From the NCBI GenBank assembly GCA_963921935.1, contig OY998177.1, positions 103,345,015 to 103,409,014 on the forward strand: 64,000 nt of DNA, written 5' to 3'. Each line of letters begins with the position of its first letter. Position 1 is the stretch's first letter. The stretch comes from Galeruca laticollis. Taxonomy: Eukaryota; Arthropoda; Insecta; Coleoptera; Chrysomelidae. Positions 52,393 to 63,554 of the stretch are shown here, one piece after another. The translations under genes were made by a program, and so were the position numbers. A model generated the notes under the pieces. The model did not search any database and had not been told where the DNA came from. It worked only from the letters and a program-made list of their open reading frames with translations.

Positions 52393-53460
52393 ATCCTATG
52401 TGTATGTCGTCGTCGTCGTCGTTGTCGTCGGCCACTTTTCGTTACATGTCTTGTTAATACGATTCAGCCTCCGGAGTGCAACAAGTCACCAATTTTATGA
52501 TTGAATCTTGTTCAGCATATCTCACGGATGAAACCTATTGACTTTCATCTTACCAGAGCCAGTACAACGGGTGCTATGGTACTTGTAGTACGACATTTTG
52601 TAATTTTTTGAGAAATTTCAGTTTGTTAGCACGATACAGCCTCCGGAGATCAACAAGTCACCAATTTAATGATTGAATATTATTCAGAACATCTCACAGA
52701 TGAACCCTATTGATTTTTAGCTCACCACAGCCAGTACAACAGGTGATATGGTACTTTTAGTACGACATTTTTGTCATTTTTGGAAAAATTTCAGTTTGTT
52801 AGCACGATACAGCCTCCGGAGATCAACAAGTGACCAATTTTATGATTGAATATTATTCAGAACATCTCACAGATAAGCCCTATTGATTTTTAGCTCACCA
52901 CAGCCAGTACAACAGGTGCTATAGTACTTTAAGTACGATATTTTTGTCATTATTGGAGAATTTTCAGTTTGTTAGCACGATACAGCCTCCAACGTGTATA
53001 TAAGTGACCGATTTTATGATTGAATATTATTCAGGGCGTCTTATAGATGGACCCTACTGATTTTTAACTCACCAGAGCTAGTACAACGGGTGCTACGGTA
53101 CCTGAAGTGCCACATTTTCCATCCTTTTTGGAGAAATTTCGGATTGTTAGTACGATACAGCCTCCGGAGTGTATACAAGTGGCCAATTTTATAATTGGAT
53201 ATTTTTCAAGGTCTCTCATTCAAGGTGTCTCACAGAAGTACCCTATTGATTTTCAGCTGACTATAGCGAGTACAGCGGGTCCTATAAATCCAGATATACT
53301 GCATTTTTTATGGTTACTTTTGGAGACATTTCGGTTTGTTAGCACGATACGTCCCTCAAATGTACAAGTGACACTTTTATGAGAGAATATTATTCAGGGC
53401 ATCTCACAGATGCGGAAAAGTCAGTCTTAGTCTTTAAAACCGTTTATTTTACATAATTTT
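52393..53460 (+). repeat. Tandem-unit repeat element, copy VI (plus), head-to-head with copy V
   Basis: Starts inside the family at AAAATCCTATGTGTATGTCG with a GTC run. Units with cores GTTAGCACGATACAGCCTCC follow at about 52452, 52628, 52799, 52972, 53147 and 53338 (spacing 171-191). It ends GCGGAAAAGTCAGTCTTAG, CTTTAAAACCGTTTATTTT (end B, about 53410-53452). Together with copy V it forms an inverted repeat with ~1-kb arms. Confidence 0.8.
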
Positions 53461-55440
53461 CACTTTGAGAGATTTTATATATTTAGATTTTATGTGTCTA
53501 TTTTGGTAATATACTAGGAATATTATTCACTGCTTTTGATGGAAAGATAGATTGCTAGTAACTACAAGAACAATATTTGAAACCGGAAAATGTACTAATA
53601 TTGTTAATACTATTGGGAATATAGGCACTATAATGTTTGCCAGAGTATTTCAAAATATATATCTTGACCATCTTCAGAGGAAATAATTTTGCTGTTGATG
53701 TTCCGCAGACAAGTTTTCCAAAAACTCAAGTGAATCATCGATGCCTATGTTACCGCTAATGAAATTTTACTAATAAGACTCGATCAAACAAACTTTTTTG
53801 TTTTGTTTCTACCTATATTAATCGCCCATTTCCTTTTCTTTTCTTTACTTTTTTTATTGTATACTCTTATAAATTCCTGTAATTTGTTGATTAATAAATA
53901 CTACTACTACTACCTCTTCTATTGCTTTTTATAAGTTTTTGTATTAAATTTGCTACTTTGGTTAAATTTTCAGCAACTCTATTATTTTTTTATTAATATT
54001 TAATCTTTTATTGTGTTTTATATCAGTAGATATAAAAAATAAATTCATACATGAATATGCACGTGTTAGTTTGTGATTTTAATTATATATATATATATAT
54101 TATAAATATTCATGAAAAAAGCGGTTTTTCTATTATAAATCATATTAAGTGCGTTTATATATTTGATAATTGTCCGTATGCATTCTTTTTATTTGTTTAC
54201 ATTACACCTTTGTTTATACTAAAATCATGCTTATGTTGAAATTAAATACTGCTTGTTTTGATTGTTATATTTAATTATTTGTTAATTAATTTTAATGATA
54301 TTTTATATACGTTTAATATATATAAATAATTAATTGAGTGAAATAAATTATGATGAAAACTAAGCACCAGATATTAATGTAAACATGTGTCGACAATTAA
54401 TTAATTAGGTAATTAAAATAATCACAACTAATTTTAATAAATACTGGGGAAACGTAGAGTACTGGAAGCACACGGGATGCAAATTTTTAAATTTTTTTGT
54501 TACTTCAAAGGTTTTACATATAATTTTTATAAAAATCATACAAATTTGGGTTCAATCAATGTTTATTGGAAATGGATTTTAGGAACATAAAAACATGATT
54601 TTTTCTAGTAAATTTTTAATCTAGTACTCTGTAGCTGACCAAAATAATGTTACTTGTTAACATATCAAAATTGAAAATTTTTTGTCATTTTCTACAAATT
54701 TCAGGAGTTTTGGTTCCCATTGTAAGAAATTATATTCAGACAATATTATTTTTATAATATTAGAGGATGAAGAAGCCTCTGTAAAATTAAATAAGTATTT
54801 CCAAAGCAATGTTTACAATAATATGATTGTTACTTATGCGATATTTATTTTAGGTTTTCGAATAAAGTGACAGGTACAAAATAACTGTTAATCTTTGGAC
54901 CGATAATACAAACCGGAGATAAGACCACTCCAGATATCTCAGCAACGGACTTTTCTTTTTTTATTCTCTCGACTCGCTTCGAAATGCGCGTCAAAAATTA
55001 ATTTATTAATCGATCTAACTTATCATTTTCCTTCCTATAATCAACTCGGCTTATGGGGTCGTCTTATAAATAGACCACGATATCATTGGATTATCTTCTG
55101 TAAAAAGAAAATGCCTAATTAGATTTCAATAAAAACACTTGACGGATATCCTATGATTATATCTACAATGCGGTCACAGCATTAGCCAGCGAAACCACAA
55201 ACTATCTGGTAGCGTTAATTACTGAATACTCTGGTTTTTAAATTAAGTACACTCTTTTGTGTTTGAACCCCCACAGTTTCAAAAGATAACGAATTTTATA
55301 ATGAATTGATAATTAGTTGCTTTGGGTTATGTGTGGTATGTGATTTTTTCTCACTTATCTCAGTTTTGGAATCTCACGATATAAAAATAAAATCGAAAGT
55401 TGACGTGGATGAATTTTTAGAATAATGGCATACTATTATT
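53461..55440. other. No gene; LINE/SINE-like 3' tail at 53760-53918
   Basis: Very AT-rich. 53880-53918 reads TTGTTGATTAATAAATACTACTACTACTACC: an AATAAA followed by an (ACT)n run, the type of 3' end common in insect LINEs and their SINEs. Nothing else is recognised. Confidence 0.4.
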
Positions 55441-55469
55441 AATTAGAAATACAAAATCAATTATGTGGA

Positions 55470-56098
55470 CCAAAAAACCACCCTAAACTCTATTTTATAC
55501 ACCGATGACTTAGTAATCTTAGCGGAAACAGAAGAGGACTTACAGAGAGGAATATATCTATACCTACTCTACAAACAATGTGTCAAAAATACATGAAAAT
55601 ATCAGCAAGCAAAACGAAAACCATGGCGTTCTCAGGTAAATATCCAGTCAGGACAAAGATAGTCATGAATGAAATAGTATTGGAATAGGCAAAACACTCA
55701 AAGACGTAGAAGGAAAACTTAATAATTTCTCACATATGTGCGGAACTATCAGCAGAACATTAAAGAATAAAGCAAGAAAATATACATAAATGAAATTTCA
55801 TAAGACGATAGCTGCACCAACTCTCTTATATGGTAGTGAAACATGGGCAACAACGAAGATAGAAGAAAGTAGAATACAAGCAGAACAAAAGAAGTTTTTA
55901 AGAAGAGTGAAAGGTTGCAGAAAACTGGACAGACTAAGACATAGATATAAGAACGAAATTAAACATATTCAATACAAACGAGAAAATAAAAGTAAGTGGA
56001 AAGAACACGTAGAACGGATGAACGAGAAGATGATACCAACCAAAGTCAGGAAAAAGAGATATTGGAGGGCCAAGAAAAAGATGGGTATCGTAACCTAA
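55470..56098 (+). pseudogene. LINE reverse transcriptase C-terminal half, degenerate
   Basis: YTDDLVILAETEEDL (catalytic YADD with threonine for alanine, about 55500), then broken frames. From 55790 comes an open thumb/C-terminal region (APTLLYGSETWATTK, RRVKGCRKLDRLRH, KWKEHVERM). It belongs to the same broad LINE class as 11.6 kb but another family. Palm motif A is missing. Confidence 0.7.
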
Positions 56099-56378
56099 AA
56101 CCTTAAATGAAGAAAAAGAAGAATATCAATTTTCATGTATTTATTACTATTTATAGATACCAGAAAATATGTTAGCATGCATATTTTTTGATAAAAGATA
56201 CTTTTTCTCCTTCTGTTTTTTTTTCGCATTGTTCTCATTTCGGCGTTTTTCCCTTTACAAACCTATTTCGCTTATTTTATCTATTCATTTTCTTCTGGAC
56301 CTCCATTTTCGTTTTTTAACTGAATTTCCTGCTTCCGTTATTTTTTTTGTAATTCTATCGGTCTTCATTCTAATAACA

Positions 56379-56402
56379 TATATATATATATATATATATA
56401 TA
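56379..56402. repeat. (TA)n microsatellite
   Basis: Twelve TA units following the LINE fragment. Confidence 0.9.
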
Positions 56403-56482
56403 ACATAACTAAAAGAACCTGGCAGACATTGTCCTGTCAAACATTGGTTACTGCTCACTTGCTATGGCACTTTTCCACACGG

Positions 56483-58130
56483 AAATTTTAGTTGTAATGC
56501 CATTATTTCCACTTTTTGATTAATTAGTTTATTTATCATATGTAATGGATAACCGTTGGATGTTGCTATTTGTTTAATTGTATTAATTTCTCAATCAAAA
56601 TTACATTCGTTCATAGGAACTGAAAAAGCTCTATGTATAATTGAATTATAAGCTGCTAATTTATGTGATATGGAATAGTCACATCAGTGTGTGTTGAACT
56701 GTCCGTAAAAATGTTTGCCAAAATTGGCGATATAGGGCTTCCCATTGGTAAACCTTCATTTTTAATATATATCTTATTGTCAAAAGTGAAATAATTCTGA
56801 TTTATACATACATCAAATACATTAAGTGTATCTGATATAAATCCTGGATTAATCTTTTTATCTTCTAGTAATTTTCTTAGAAGTATTAGACATTTTTTAG
56901 GAGAAATTTTTGGAACATATTGGTAACATCAAATGAAATGTGTTCAGATTTATCTTGTAATTAGAAGGTTTTTAATTTTTTTATTAGTTTTATTGAATTT
57001 TTAATTGAGTATTTAGATAGATATCAGTAATTATTAAGTATATTGTTAAGTTTTTTGCTATTATATTATTAGGAGTATTAACATAAGAAACTAAAGATCT
57101 AATTGGTTTCGATATTTCACGTAATTTAACGGTTCCATATAATTGTGGAGATTAAGGACTTTTATTACCGATGTATCTATTTCTTTTACATTATAAGAAA
57201 ACTTTTTTGTTGGGTCTACTCTAAGAATTTGCACATCGCTAGATTCTATACAGTTATATATTTTTGAATTATAATCTTCCGTTTTTAATATGACAGTGGC
57301 GTTTCCCTTGTCATATTTTGTGATTGTTAGGTCAGTATTTTCTACTTTCTTTTTGATTGAATTTATAACTGTAATATCATTTTTTGTTTGTCCTTTAACC
57401 TTTGATTTTTGATTAAATTGGCAATTTATAATTTCTCAGAAAGAAAATTATTTGAATTAGGTTTTAAAGCTATTTCTGAGGCTAATATTTGTTTAATATT
57501 ATTCGTAAATGTTGGTGATATGTTGTACTTTAAACCTTTATCTAAAAATTCTAATTTACTATTTGTAAAATCAGTGGTTGAAAGGTTTTAAATCGTGGTG
57601 CAAAGTGTGTTGTTATTTAAGTACCCACAGTTTCATGATATTTAGCTTATTAAATTCTATGTTGTGTGTTTTCAAGTTTTTGTTCTTGTTTTTTAAATTT
57701 CTTGTGCTTCATCGTGCTGATACTTTCCCTTATTTTGTCATCAAAACAGTAAACTTCTACTGGATGTAATTGGAACGTGAGTTCAGAATGTACAACTTTT
57801 ATGTAGTTATCTAGGGAGTATCTTATTTTAAACAATTTTTTACATTCTTTGTTAAGCCATACTCGTTGAGCACATTTTATAGCTTTTTATGCTTGAGGTA
57901 TTTTAGTATAGCATTTTATATTTACATAATTTGGTATTACTTCTTTTCTAAGGCAGTCTTGGTTACACCAAATGTTTTGTCATGCTCAACATTTTTGTAG
58001 TGACTTCGGGTACAGTCGCGTCAAATCTTTGTGGAATATTCATTGAAATGAAATTATTTGTTTGTAGATAATATCTCAATATATTGATAAAATGTTAAAA
58101 ATTTGACAATTGTTTCGATACTAAAGACTA
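56483..58130 (-). pseudogene. Penelope-like element copy E: N-terminal region and partial RT
   Basis: Minus strand from a terminal-repeat trace (ATCGAAACAATTGTC, about 58125-58100): N-terminal domain with DKGNATVIL (about 57310), then the pre-RT block with REISKPIRSLVSYVNTPN (about 57120-57060), RT palm pieces (TNMF, GLPMGSPISP at about 56740) and, after a deletion at about 56695, thumb sequence to 56483. The YVDD motif is lost in the deletion, as in copy A. This is the only copy showing the element's 5' coding part. Many stops. Confidence 0.8.
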
Positions 58131-58405
58131 TAGACTATAAAATATTAGGGTCTTTCATTAAAAATAACGCAGAAAGTATTGGGTGTGAGTATCAGTTCAT
58201 CCGGTATTAACAAGTACGCGATGAGTTGCAAGAAAACCAGAATAATACAAAATTATCTTAGCATTAAAAAATTAACCCTCAGCTGTTAATTTTAAATAAT
58301 ATACGGTAACGGTTTCGTTGAGTTTTTGCCATTTTCTTAAAGTACCTTGTAGAAGAGAAACCCTATAGTGATGAAATATGAAAAAAAAGCAATATTGAAA
58401 TTAAA

Positions 58406-58409
<4 letters not shown>

Positions 58410-58454
<45 letters not shown>

Positions 58455-58457
58455 TAT
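58410..58457. repeat. (TA)n microsatellite
   Basis: About 20 TA units, slightly interrupted (TACATA) near 58450. Confidence 0.9.
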
Positions 58458-58969
58458 CTTAAAAGATATCTTTAATATGCTGTGAATTTATTAGACACCC
58501 TGTATATTACAAAATAATTTTAAAGTGCGAACCTCTTGACTCTCTATTACTCTAAAGCTTTTTTTGTATTTTTCAAGACAATTGAGTTATTGAGCTTTAA
58601 TTGTAATAAAAACTGAAAAATCCTTAAAATAGTTTGTTGCAACAACATCTACAGGATGTTTCGGGACTTGATGCAAAAAATTCGAAAGAGAGTAGATGAC
58701 GTGAAAATAATTCTGTGACATAAAAAAATTTCCTCATACGGCCCCTTGTTTCTGAGTTATAGGCCTTTAAAGTTGCGAAATCAGAACTTATATTTAAGTA
58801 TGTTTTCTGATTTATACATTGGAATATTATGAATGGACGTATGTCCATGTAGTGAAGGCCAGGGGCGGCTCATGCCCAATGGTTAATAATCCGTAACTTT
58901 TACAGGGACAAACTGTACAATCTAAAGATAGCAAACATGAATTTCAATCGATTTTTCAACAAAAAGGTA

Positions 58970-58994
58970 GGGTAGACCGGGGATAAAAGTGCCA
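58970..58994 (+). repeat. Left 25-bp terminal inverted repeat of the pogo element
   Basis: Identical to the reverse complement of 61651-61675; TA precedes it. Confidence 0.92.
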
Positions 58995-59378
58995 CGGGGA
59001 AAAAGTGCCCCTTGCCGCCATTTTTTTAAATTAAACGAAACGCATGCGACGCCAACATTACAAGGTCATGTCTCTACCGCTTCCTGTCGAGCACATGCAT
59101 TTAGTGTCGAAGTAGTCGTGTAAGCGAGAGGACATATCATTTTTAATTTGTGCGCTACGTAGTAAATAATTTGTTGTTGTCTAATTTTTGTTGTGCAACA
59201 GTTAGTTTTCATCGAATTTGAAGCAGGTAAGTTTGCTCTGATACATTTTTTATTCTTTTTTGTTGCAGTGCTGTCAAATCTTCAAATATTTCAGATATTT
59301 TTTTTGTTATGAGCAATAGTATTGGAATGAACCAGTTGGGCTTAAAAGTGCCACGTACGTTTTATGTGGCACTTTTTA
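58984..59378. promoter_or_regulatory. Subterminal GTGCCAC sites, left end
   Basis: AAAAGTGCCAC at 58985-58995, AAAAAGTGCC at about 59000-59009, AAAAGTGCCACGT at 59344-59356 and GTGGCACTTTTTACCCC at 59366-59382. Mirrored by 61432, 61481 and the right terminal repeat. Repeated sites at both ends are what a transposase DNA-binding domain usually recognises. 61463-61481 also forms a hairpin (TACCCCA/TGGGGTA). Confidence 0.5.
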
Positions 59379-59467
59379 CCCCACTATGGAGAATGAAGCG
59401 TTGTTTTACTTCTTTTGAATTTTTTAATTATTGAAACTCATTATTGAATCAGATGTTTTTTTTTCAG
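59227..59467 (+). other. 5'-UTR intron of the pogo transposase gene
   Basis: Donor CAG/GTAAGT (GT at 59227) and acceptor TTTTTTTTCAG (AG at 59466-59467), 241 bp. The acceptor lies one base before the ATG at 59469. Both sites match consensus strongly. It would remove an upstream stretch from the leader without affecting coding. Confidence 0.65.
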
Positions 59468-59468
59468 A

Positions 59469-61307
59469 ATGCGAAATTACACCAGGAAAACTGCGCGGGG
59501 GCAAGCTTCTTTAGAAGAAATGCATCGTGCAGCTGATCTTGTTACAAAAAATGGACAGTCCATAAGGTCAGTAGCCAAAGCTCTTGGGATATGTAGAGTG
59601 TCTTTAAACAGATTGATACAACGCCGTAACACCGATCCAAACACGACCTTTGGCTATAGATCAGCACGTAGGGTTTTTAATGACGAGGAAGAAACAGCAC
59701 TTAATGAATATTTGACACAGTCTGCACAAATATACTTCGGTTTAACCCCAAAAGAGGTGCGTCGTCTAGCATATGAGTGTGCAGTCCAATATAAAAAAGA
59801 TATGCCAGGCTCATGGCGACATAACAAACAAGCAGGTGCTGACTGGTTTGCAGCGTTCTTAAAAAGAAATCCACGACTTTCCATTCGAACACCCGAAGCA
59901 ACGAGTTTGGGAAGGGCAACATCTTTTAATAAAAAAAACGTAACTGATTTTTTCGACAAATTATATAATGTTTTGGAGCGCTACCCATTCAGTGCTTCCT
60001 CTATATGGAATACAGATGAAACAGGAGTTTCAACAGTCTTGAAACCTCCAAAGATTGTAGGAGTGAAAGGGTCAAGGCAAGTCGGTGCTCTTACTTCAGG
60101 TGAAAGGGGAACAAATATTACATTAACAACAGCAGTTTCTGCAAGTGGAGTTTGTATACCCCCTATGTTTTTATTTCCCCGAAAGAATTATAAAGATTAT
60201 TTTATTCGGGGTGGACCACCTGACAGTGTTGGTACAGCAAACTCATCCGGTTGGATGACGGAAGATAGCTTTCTTATGTTCATGAAGCATTTCATTAAAC
60301 ATGTGAAACCGACAAAGCAATCACCAGTCCTTCTGTTATTGGACAACCATAATTCGCATTTGGCCATATCAGTTTTAAATTTGGCGAAAGATAATGGCGT
60401 TATTTTATTATCTTTTCCGCCACATTGCTCGCACCGTCTGCAGCCGTTGGATGTGGGTGTATACGGTCCATTCAAGAGATACCTGTCTTCTGCGCAAGAT
60501 GCCTGGATGAGAAATAATGCCGGAAAGAATATCACAATTTATGATATTCCATCGATTGTCAATTCAGCTTACCCCCTAGCGATGTGTCCTAACAATATTA
60601 TAAATGCTTTTAAAAAGAGTGGCATATTTCCTTATAATCGGGACGTATTCTCAGATATTGATTTTGCTCCAGCATATGTCACCGATCGGCCAGTTCCTCC
60701 TGACGGAAATTACAATCAGAGCAATCAACTTTTAGAGAATGACAAGCCGTCAAATATTCGAGAGCACATTCCTAACGACTATTCTCAACAAAACCTTCCT
60801 AGTGAAAATAGTCAACATAAAGAATGTACAAAGAACATAGGCAATACCGAAAATCCAGTAGCTGGACCATCTAACATTGATAATCGGCCAGGAAAACAAA
60901 CATTTTCTCCACACATAGTAAAACCCCTTCCCAAGGCGGGACCTCGAATGGGATCGACAAAAGGCAGAAAACGTAGATATACAGCTGTGCTCACCGATAC
61001 TCCAGAAAAGGACGCTCTAGAGAAGGAGCAAGCAACAAGATGTCAGAAAAAGATGAAACAAGTTAAGCAAAAGACAAAGCAAGTTAAAAGGAAAGTTTTC
61101 TCAAGCAAAAATAAGCATGACTCGGAGTCCTCAACCGATTCAGAAGATGACTGCCTTTGCCTAATATGTTGCGATTCATATTCACAGAGCTTACCTTCAG
61201 AGGAATGGGTGCAGTGTAGATCCTGCAAAGAATGGGCTCACGATAAATGTGTTACGGGTGACTCAAAATTGTTTATCTGCGTTAACTGTGACAGTGACAT
61301 GGACTAA
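59469..61307 (+). CDS. Pogo-type transposase with C-terminal PHD finger, 612 aa, intact
   Basis: Cut-and-paste transposase acting on the surrounding 25-bp repeats in the nucleus. Residues 1-55: Psq-type helix-turn-helix (RSVAKALGICRVSLNRLIQR). About 70-165: CENP-B-type DNA-binding region (DWFAAFLKRNPRLSIRTPEA). About 175-390: DDE_1 catalytic domain with WNTDETG (D183), LLLLDNHNSHL (D292) and RLQPLDVGVYG (D328), 35 residues between the last two. About 400-490: low-complexity polar linker. 499-545: basic stretch with GRKRR and repeated KQVK, a likely nuclear localisation signal. 564-607: C4HC3 PHD finger (C564, C567, C583, C586, H591, C594, C604, C607), suggesting chromatin binding. No stop or frameshift. 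The start is the first ATG after a strong 3' splice site. AATAAA at 61306-61311 overlaps the stop. Codon use is less AT-biased than the surrounding relics. Confidence 0.93.
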   Translation: MRNYTRKTARGQASLEEMHRAADLVTKNGQSIRSVAKALGICRVSLNRLIQRRNTDPNTTFGYRSARRVFNDEEETALNEYLTQSAQIYFGLTPKEVRRLAYECAVQYKKDMPGSWRHNKQAGADWFAAFLKRNPRLSIRTPEATSLGRATSFNKKNVTDFFDKLYNVLERYPFSASSIWNTDETGVSTVLKPPKIVGVKGSRQVGALTSGERGTNITLTTAVSASGVCIPPMFLFPRKNYKDYFIRGGPPDSVGTANSSGWMTEDSFLMFMKHFIKHVKPTKQSPVLLLLDNHNSHLAISVLNLAKDNGVILLSFPPHCSHRLQPLDVGVYGPFKRYLSSAQDAWMRNNAGKNITIYDIPSIVNSAYPLAMCPNNIINAFKKSGIFPYNRDVFSDIDFAPAYVTDRPVPPDGNYNQSNQLLENDKPSNIREHIPNDYSQQNLPSENSQHKECTKNIGNTENPVAGPSNIDNRPGKQTFSPHIVKPLPKAGPRMGSTKGRKRRYTAVLTDTPEKDALEKEQATRCQKKMKQVKQKTKQVKRKVFSSKNKHDSESSTDSEDDCLCLICCDSYSQSLPSEEWVQCRSCKEWAHDKCVTGDSKLFICVNCDSDMD

Positions 61308-61650
61308 TAAACTTTTTATTATTTAACTAAACTTTTGCTGTTCAGTTGTTCACGTTTTAAAAATGTCATGTACTTTTATTTGAACGCATTAAAAATCACC
61401 TTTACCTACGTATTATCTATTCTATCCTATCGTGGCACAACTTACCCCGTGGGCGTCACTTCCTACCCCATGTATGGGGTAAAAAGTGCCATCTACAGGA
61501 AACCATAAAAGGTGATATTACCGGTTTTTTTATTATGTTAAGTCTTTGTGTCATATAATTTTTGATAACTTAAAGTTAAAACCACTAAGAGGACAAAGAA
61601 GAAAAAAAAGTAATCTGCCAATTTTTTTTTTAAAACACATTTACCAAAAA

Positions 61651-61675
61651 TGGCACTTTTATCCCCGGTCTACCC
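61651..61675 (-). repeat. Right 25-bp terminal inverted repeat of the pogo element
   Basis: Identical to the reverse complement of 58970-58994; TA follows it. Confidence 0.92.
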
Positions 61676-61969
61676 TACTCTTTTTTAACTCGATAAAATT
61701 TATGGTTTAGGAGGTATATAGATTTTTACATTGTTGTGCATGCCAAGGAAACCGTTCAACATAAAGAGACATTCTGAAGAAAATTATCATTAATTGTAAT
61801 TATTTATTGAAAATACTTACATGAGGTATTAAAACACAATCAAACATTTCTAATTGACCTGCATACTGTCGAAGATCGTGTTACTTACATAAGGAAAACA
61901 TTGAAATGTAGAAAAATTTAGTTGGTTAGCCTACAACTTATCAAATAAAAACAAAAACAAAAACTATAA

Positions 61970-62345
61970 TAAATGTTCGAAGTAGGCACCTTTCACTTCT
62001 ACACACTTCCGGAGTCTACGGAGAATATTTCTTTGAACGTGGAAAAGCATTCCAAGATTCTACCTTATAGCGTCACAATGGAAGTTTATTCTATCGATCA
62101 TTGTGTTCCTTGTGTTTACCGGTGTTGCATATACCAAGCTTTTACGCCCCTCTTCAGTTCCTAAAGGTGGTCGGGGAAGTCCATTTTCATGGCCACCACG
62201 TTCCCCTGAATTAAATACAATGGATTCATTTTTTTCTTGCGGATATCTTAAAAGTTTGGTATATGCAACACCGGTAAACACAAGGAACGAAATGATCGAT
62301 AAAATAAACGATATAAAAATCTACATATCTCCTAAACCATAAATT
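61970..62345. pseudogene. Mariner transposase C-terminal fragments in both orientations
   Basis: Plus strand 62190-62320: WPPRSPELNTMDSFF, YLKSLVYATPVNTRNEMID, the third catalytic block of a mariner-type transposase with glutamate at the aspartate position. Minus strand 62140-62065 carries KSLVYATPVNTRN...MIDRI again, so the coding fragment was duplicated in inverted orientation when the foldback formed. No N-terminus or first two catalytic blocks. Confidence 0.7.
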
Positions 62346-62725
62346 TTATCGAGCTAAACAATGAATACCTTTTTATTAAAAAATCGATTGAAAAATTAAT
62401 TAGGCTATCTTTAGATTGCACAGATTGTCCCTGTAAAAGTTACGGATTATTAACCATAGGGCATGAGCCGCCCCTGGCCTTCAGATAGTTGTGTACAATT
62501 ATTCCGTCCTACACCCTATATAGACATACATTATCATCCATTAAATATTCATAATGTTCAAATGTATAATTTAGAAAATATTCTTAAATATATTCTAATT
62601 TCGCAGCTTTAAAGGCCTATAACTCAGAAACGTATGAGAAATGTTTGTCATGTCCCAGTATTATTTTCACGTCATCTACTAACTCCCGGATTTTCAGCAT
62701 CAAGTCCTGGAAGTATCTTTTGTAT

Positions 62726-63430
62726 ATGAAATTTGCCGACAAAAGTTGTTACATCATAATACAGCGTGTTTGAAGAATGCGTTACAATAAATAAAGTATG
62801 GATACAAAAAATATTTTGTGTATCAATTGGAATTACATAAGGACTTACACTTTTTTGCTTGTAACTTTTTTAAATCATTGAAGTCAGATCGAACTCGGAC
62901 AATGTCGTTATCAGATTTGTCCTACAAAATTTGGTCGATTTGATAGCTGGAAAGGTTACAGGAAGTTTTGGATAATAATTTAGCCATGACTAGTTCCTAA
63001 TTCTATGAATTACGTAATGTTTTGAAATACATCTTTTGAATAAAAAACATGACCTATAACAGAGTATTTTGAAAATTGGGGGTAGTGGAAGTAGAAATTT
63101 TTTGATCACATAAAGTTCCTGTCGATTACTCAACTAAAGTGTGTGGATATTGAACCATTGAATTTAGGCGGAAAAATTCTAAGAAATTGGACACTATGAA
63201 GATTCTAATAAATCTGGGGAAAACTCATGCGTCTAATCATGAACCACGAGCTCAAGTATTTGAGGGATGTTCGGAGAGCTCCCATGAGACGCGGACAACC
63301 TAAAAAACAACCAAAAGACAATAAACCAGCAAATAATTCCAGATCATAATGGAATAAAAATAATTATTTGAAGGGAAGGGATGAACCCAATCAGAAAGAG
63401 ACGAACTCAGATAAACGAACACTCAATTAA
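62726..63430. other. No gene recognised
   Basis: AT-rich flank. 63225-63360 has a basic, coding-like frame (HELKYLRDVRRAPMRRGQP, then KKQPKDNKP) reminiscent of the basic tail of a retrotransposon gag, but no zinc knuckle or other domain confirms it. Confidence 0.3.
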
Positions 63431-63434
63431 TGTC

Positions 63435-63520
63435 AATCACAAAATAGGTCACTTCTTGGTCTCTTATTAACCATTAGGTAAGCATCACATGAAAAGTAAC
63501 GCCTATCATTCTGACAATAT
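63435..63520 (+). repeat. Diverged Penelope 3'-end fragment
   Basis: Matches 6555-6650 (GTCACTTCTTGGTCT, AGGTAAGCATCACATGAAAAG, CATTCTGACAATAT). It stops within the region where other copies carry CTGACGATGATATT; the hammerhead core is not intact here. Confidence 0.55.
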
Positions 63521-63554
63521 ATAAAGGTCGGATGTCAATTTTTTTCTCCGTTGA

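Larger units (their letters stand above)
58970..61675 (+). mobile_element. Apparently intact pogo-type DNA transposon (2,706 bp)
   Basis: Terminal inverted repeats of 25 bp are identical at 58970-58994 (GGGTAGACCGGGGATAA...) and 61651-61675. They are flanked by TA at 58968-58969 and 61676-61677, the TSD of the Tc1/mariner-pogo superfamily. The opposite foldback arm preserves the unoccupied AAAAAGGTATTCATTG sequence. One gene, uninterrupted. Subterminal GTGCCAC/GTGGCAC motifs cluster at both ends. Identical ends plus an open transposase suggest recent insertion and possible activity. Confidence 0.92.
58645..62725. mobile_element. Foldback mariner derivative with ~400-bp arms, split by a pogo element
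   Basis: The left arm 58645-58969 plus 61678-61735 is the reverse complement of the right arm about 62310-62725. Matching blocks: GGACTTGATGC, TAGATGACGTGAAAATAAT, TTTCTGAGTTATAGGCCTTT, CCAGGGGCGGCTCATGCCC, TTACAGGGACA and AAATTTATGGTTTAGGAG. The right arm has an extra ~60 bp near 62490-62550. The inner part (61970-62345) holds mariner transposase fragments in both orientations. The pogo element sits in the left arm. Confidence 0.8.

Noticed and set aside
56169..56408. 79-codon hydrophobic plus-strand frame
   Set aside because: T-rich low-complexity DNA ending in the (TA)n tract; no support beyond being open.
59654..60994. Minus-strand open frames inside the pogo transposase
   Set aside because: Antisense shadows of the intact 612-codon gene; composition and lack of domains fit this.
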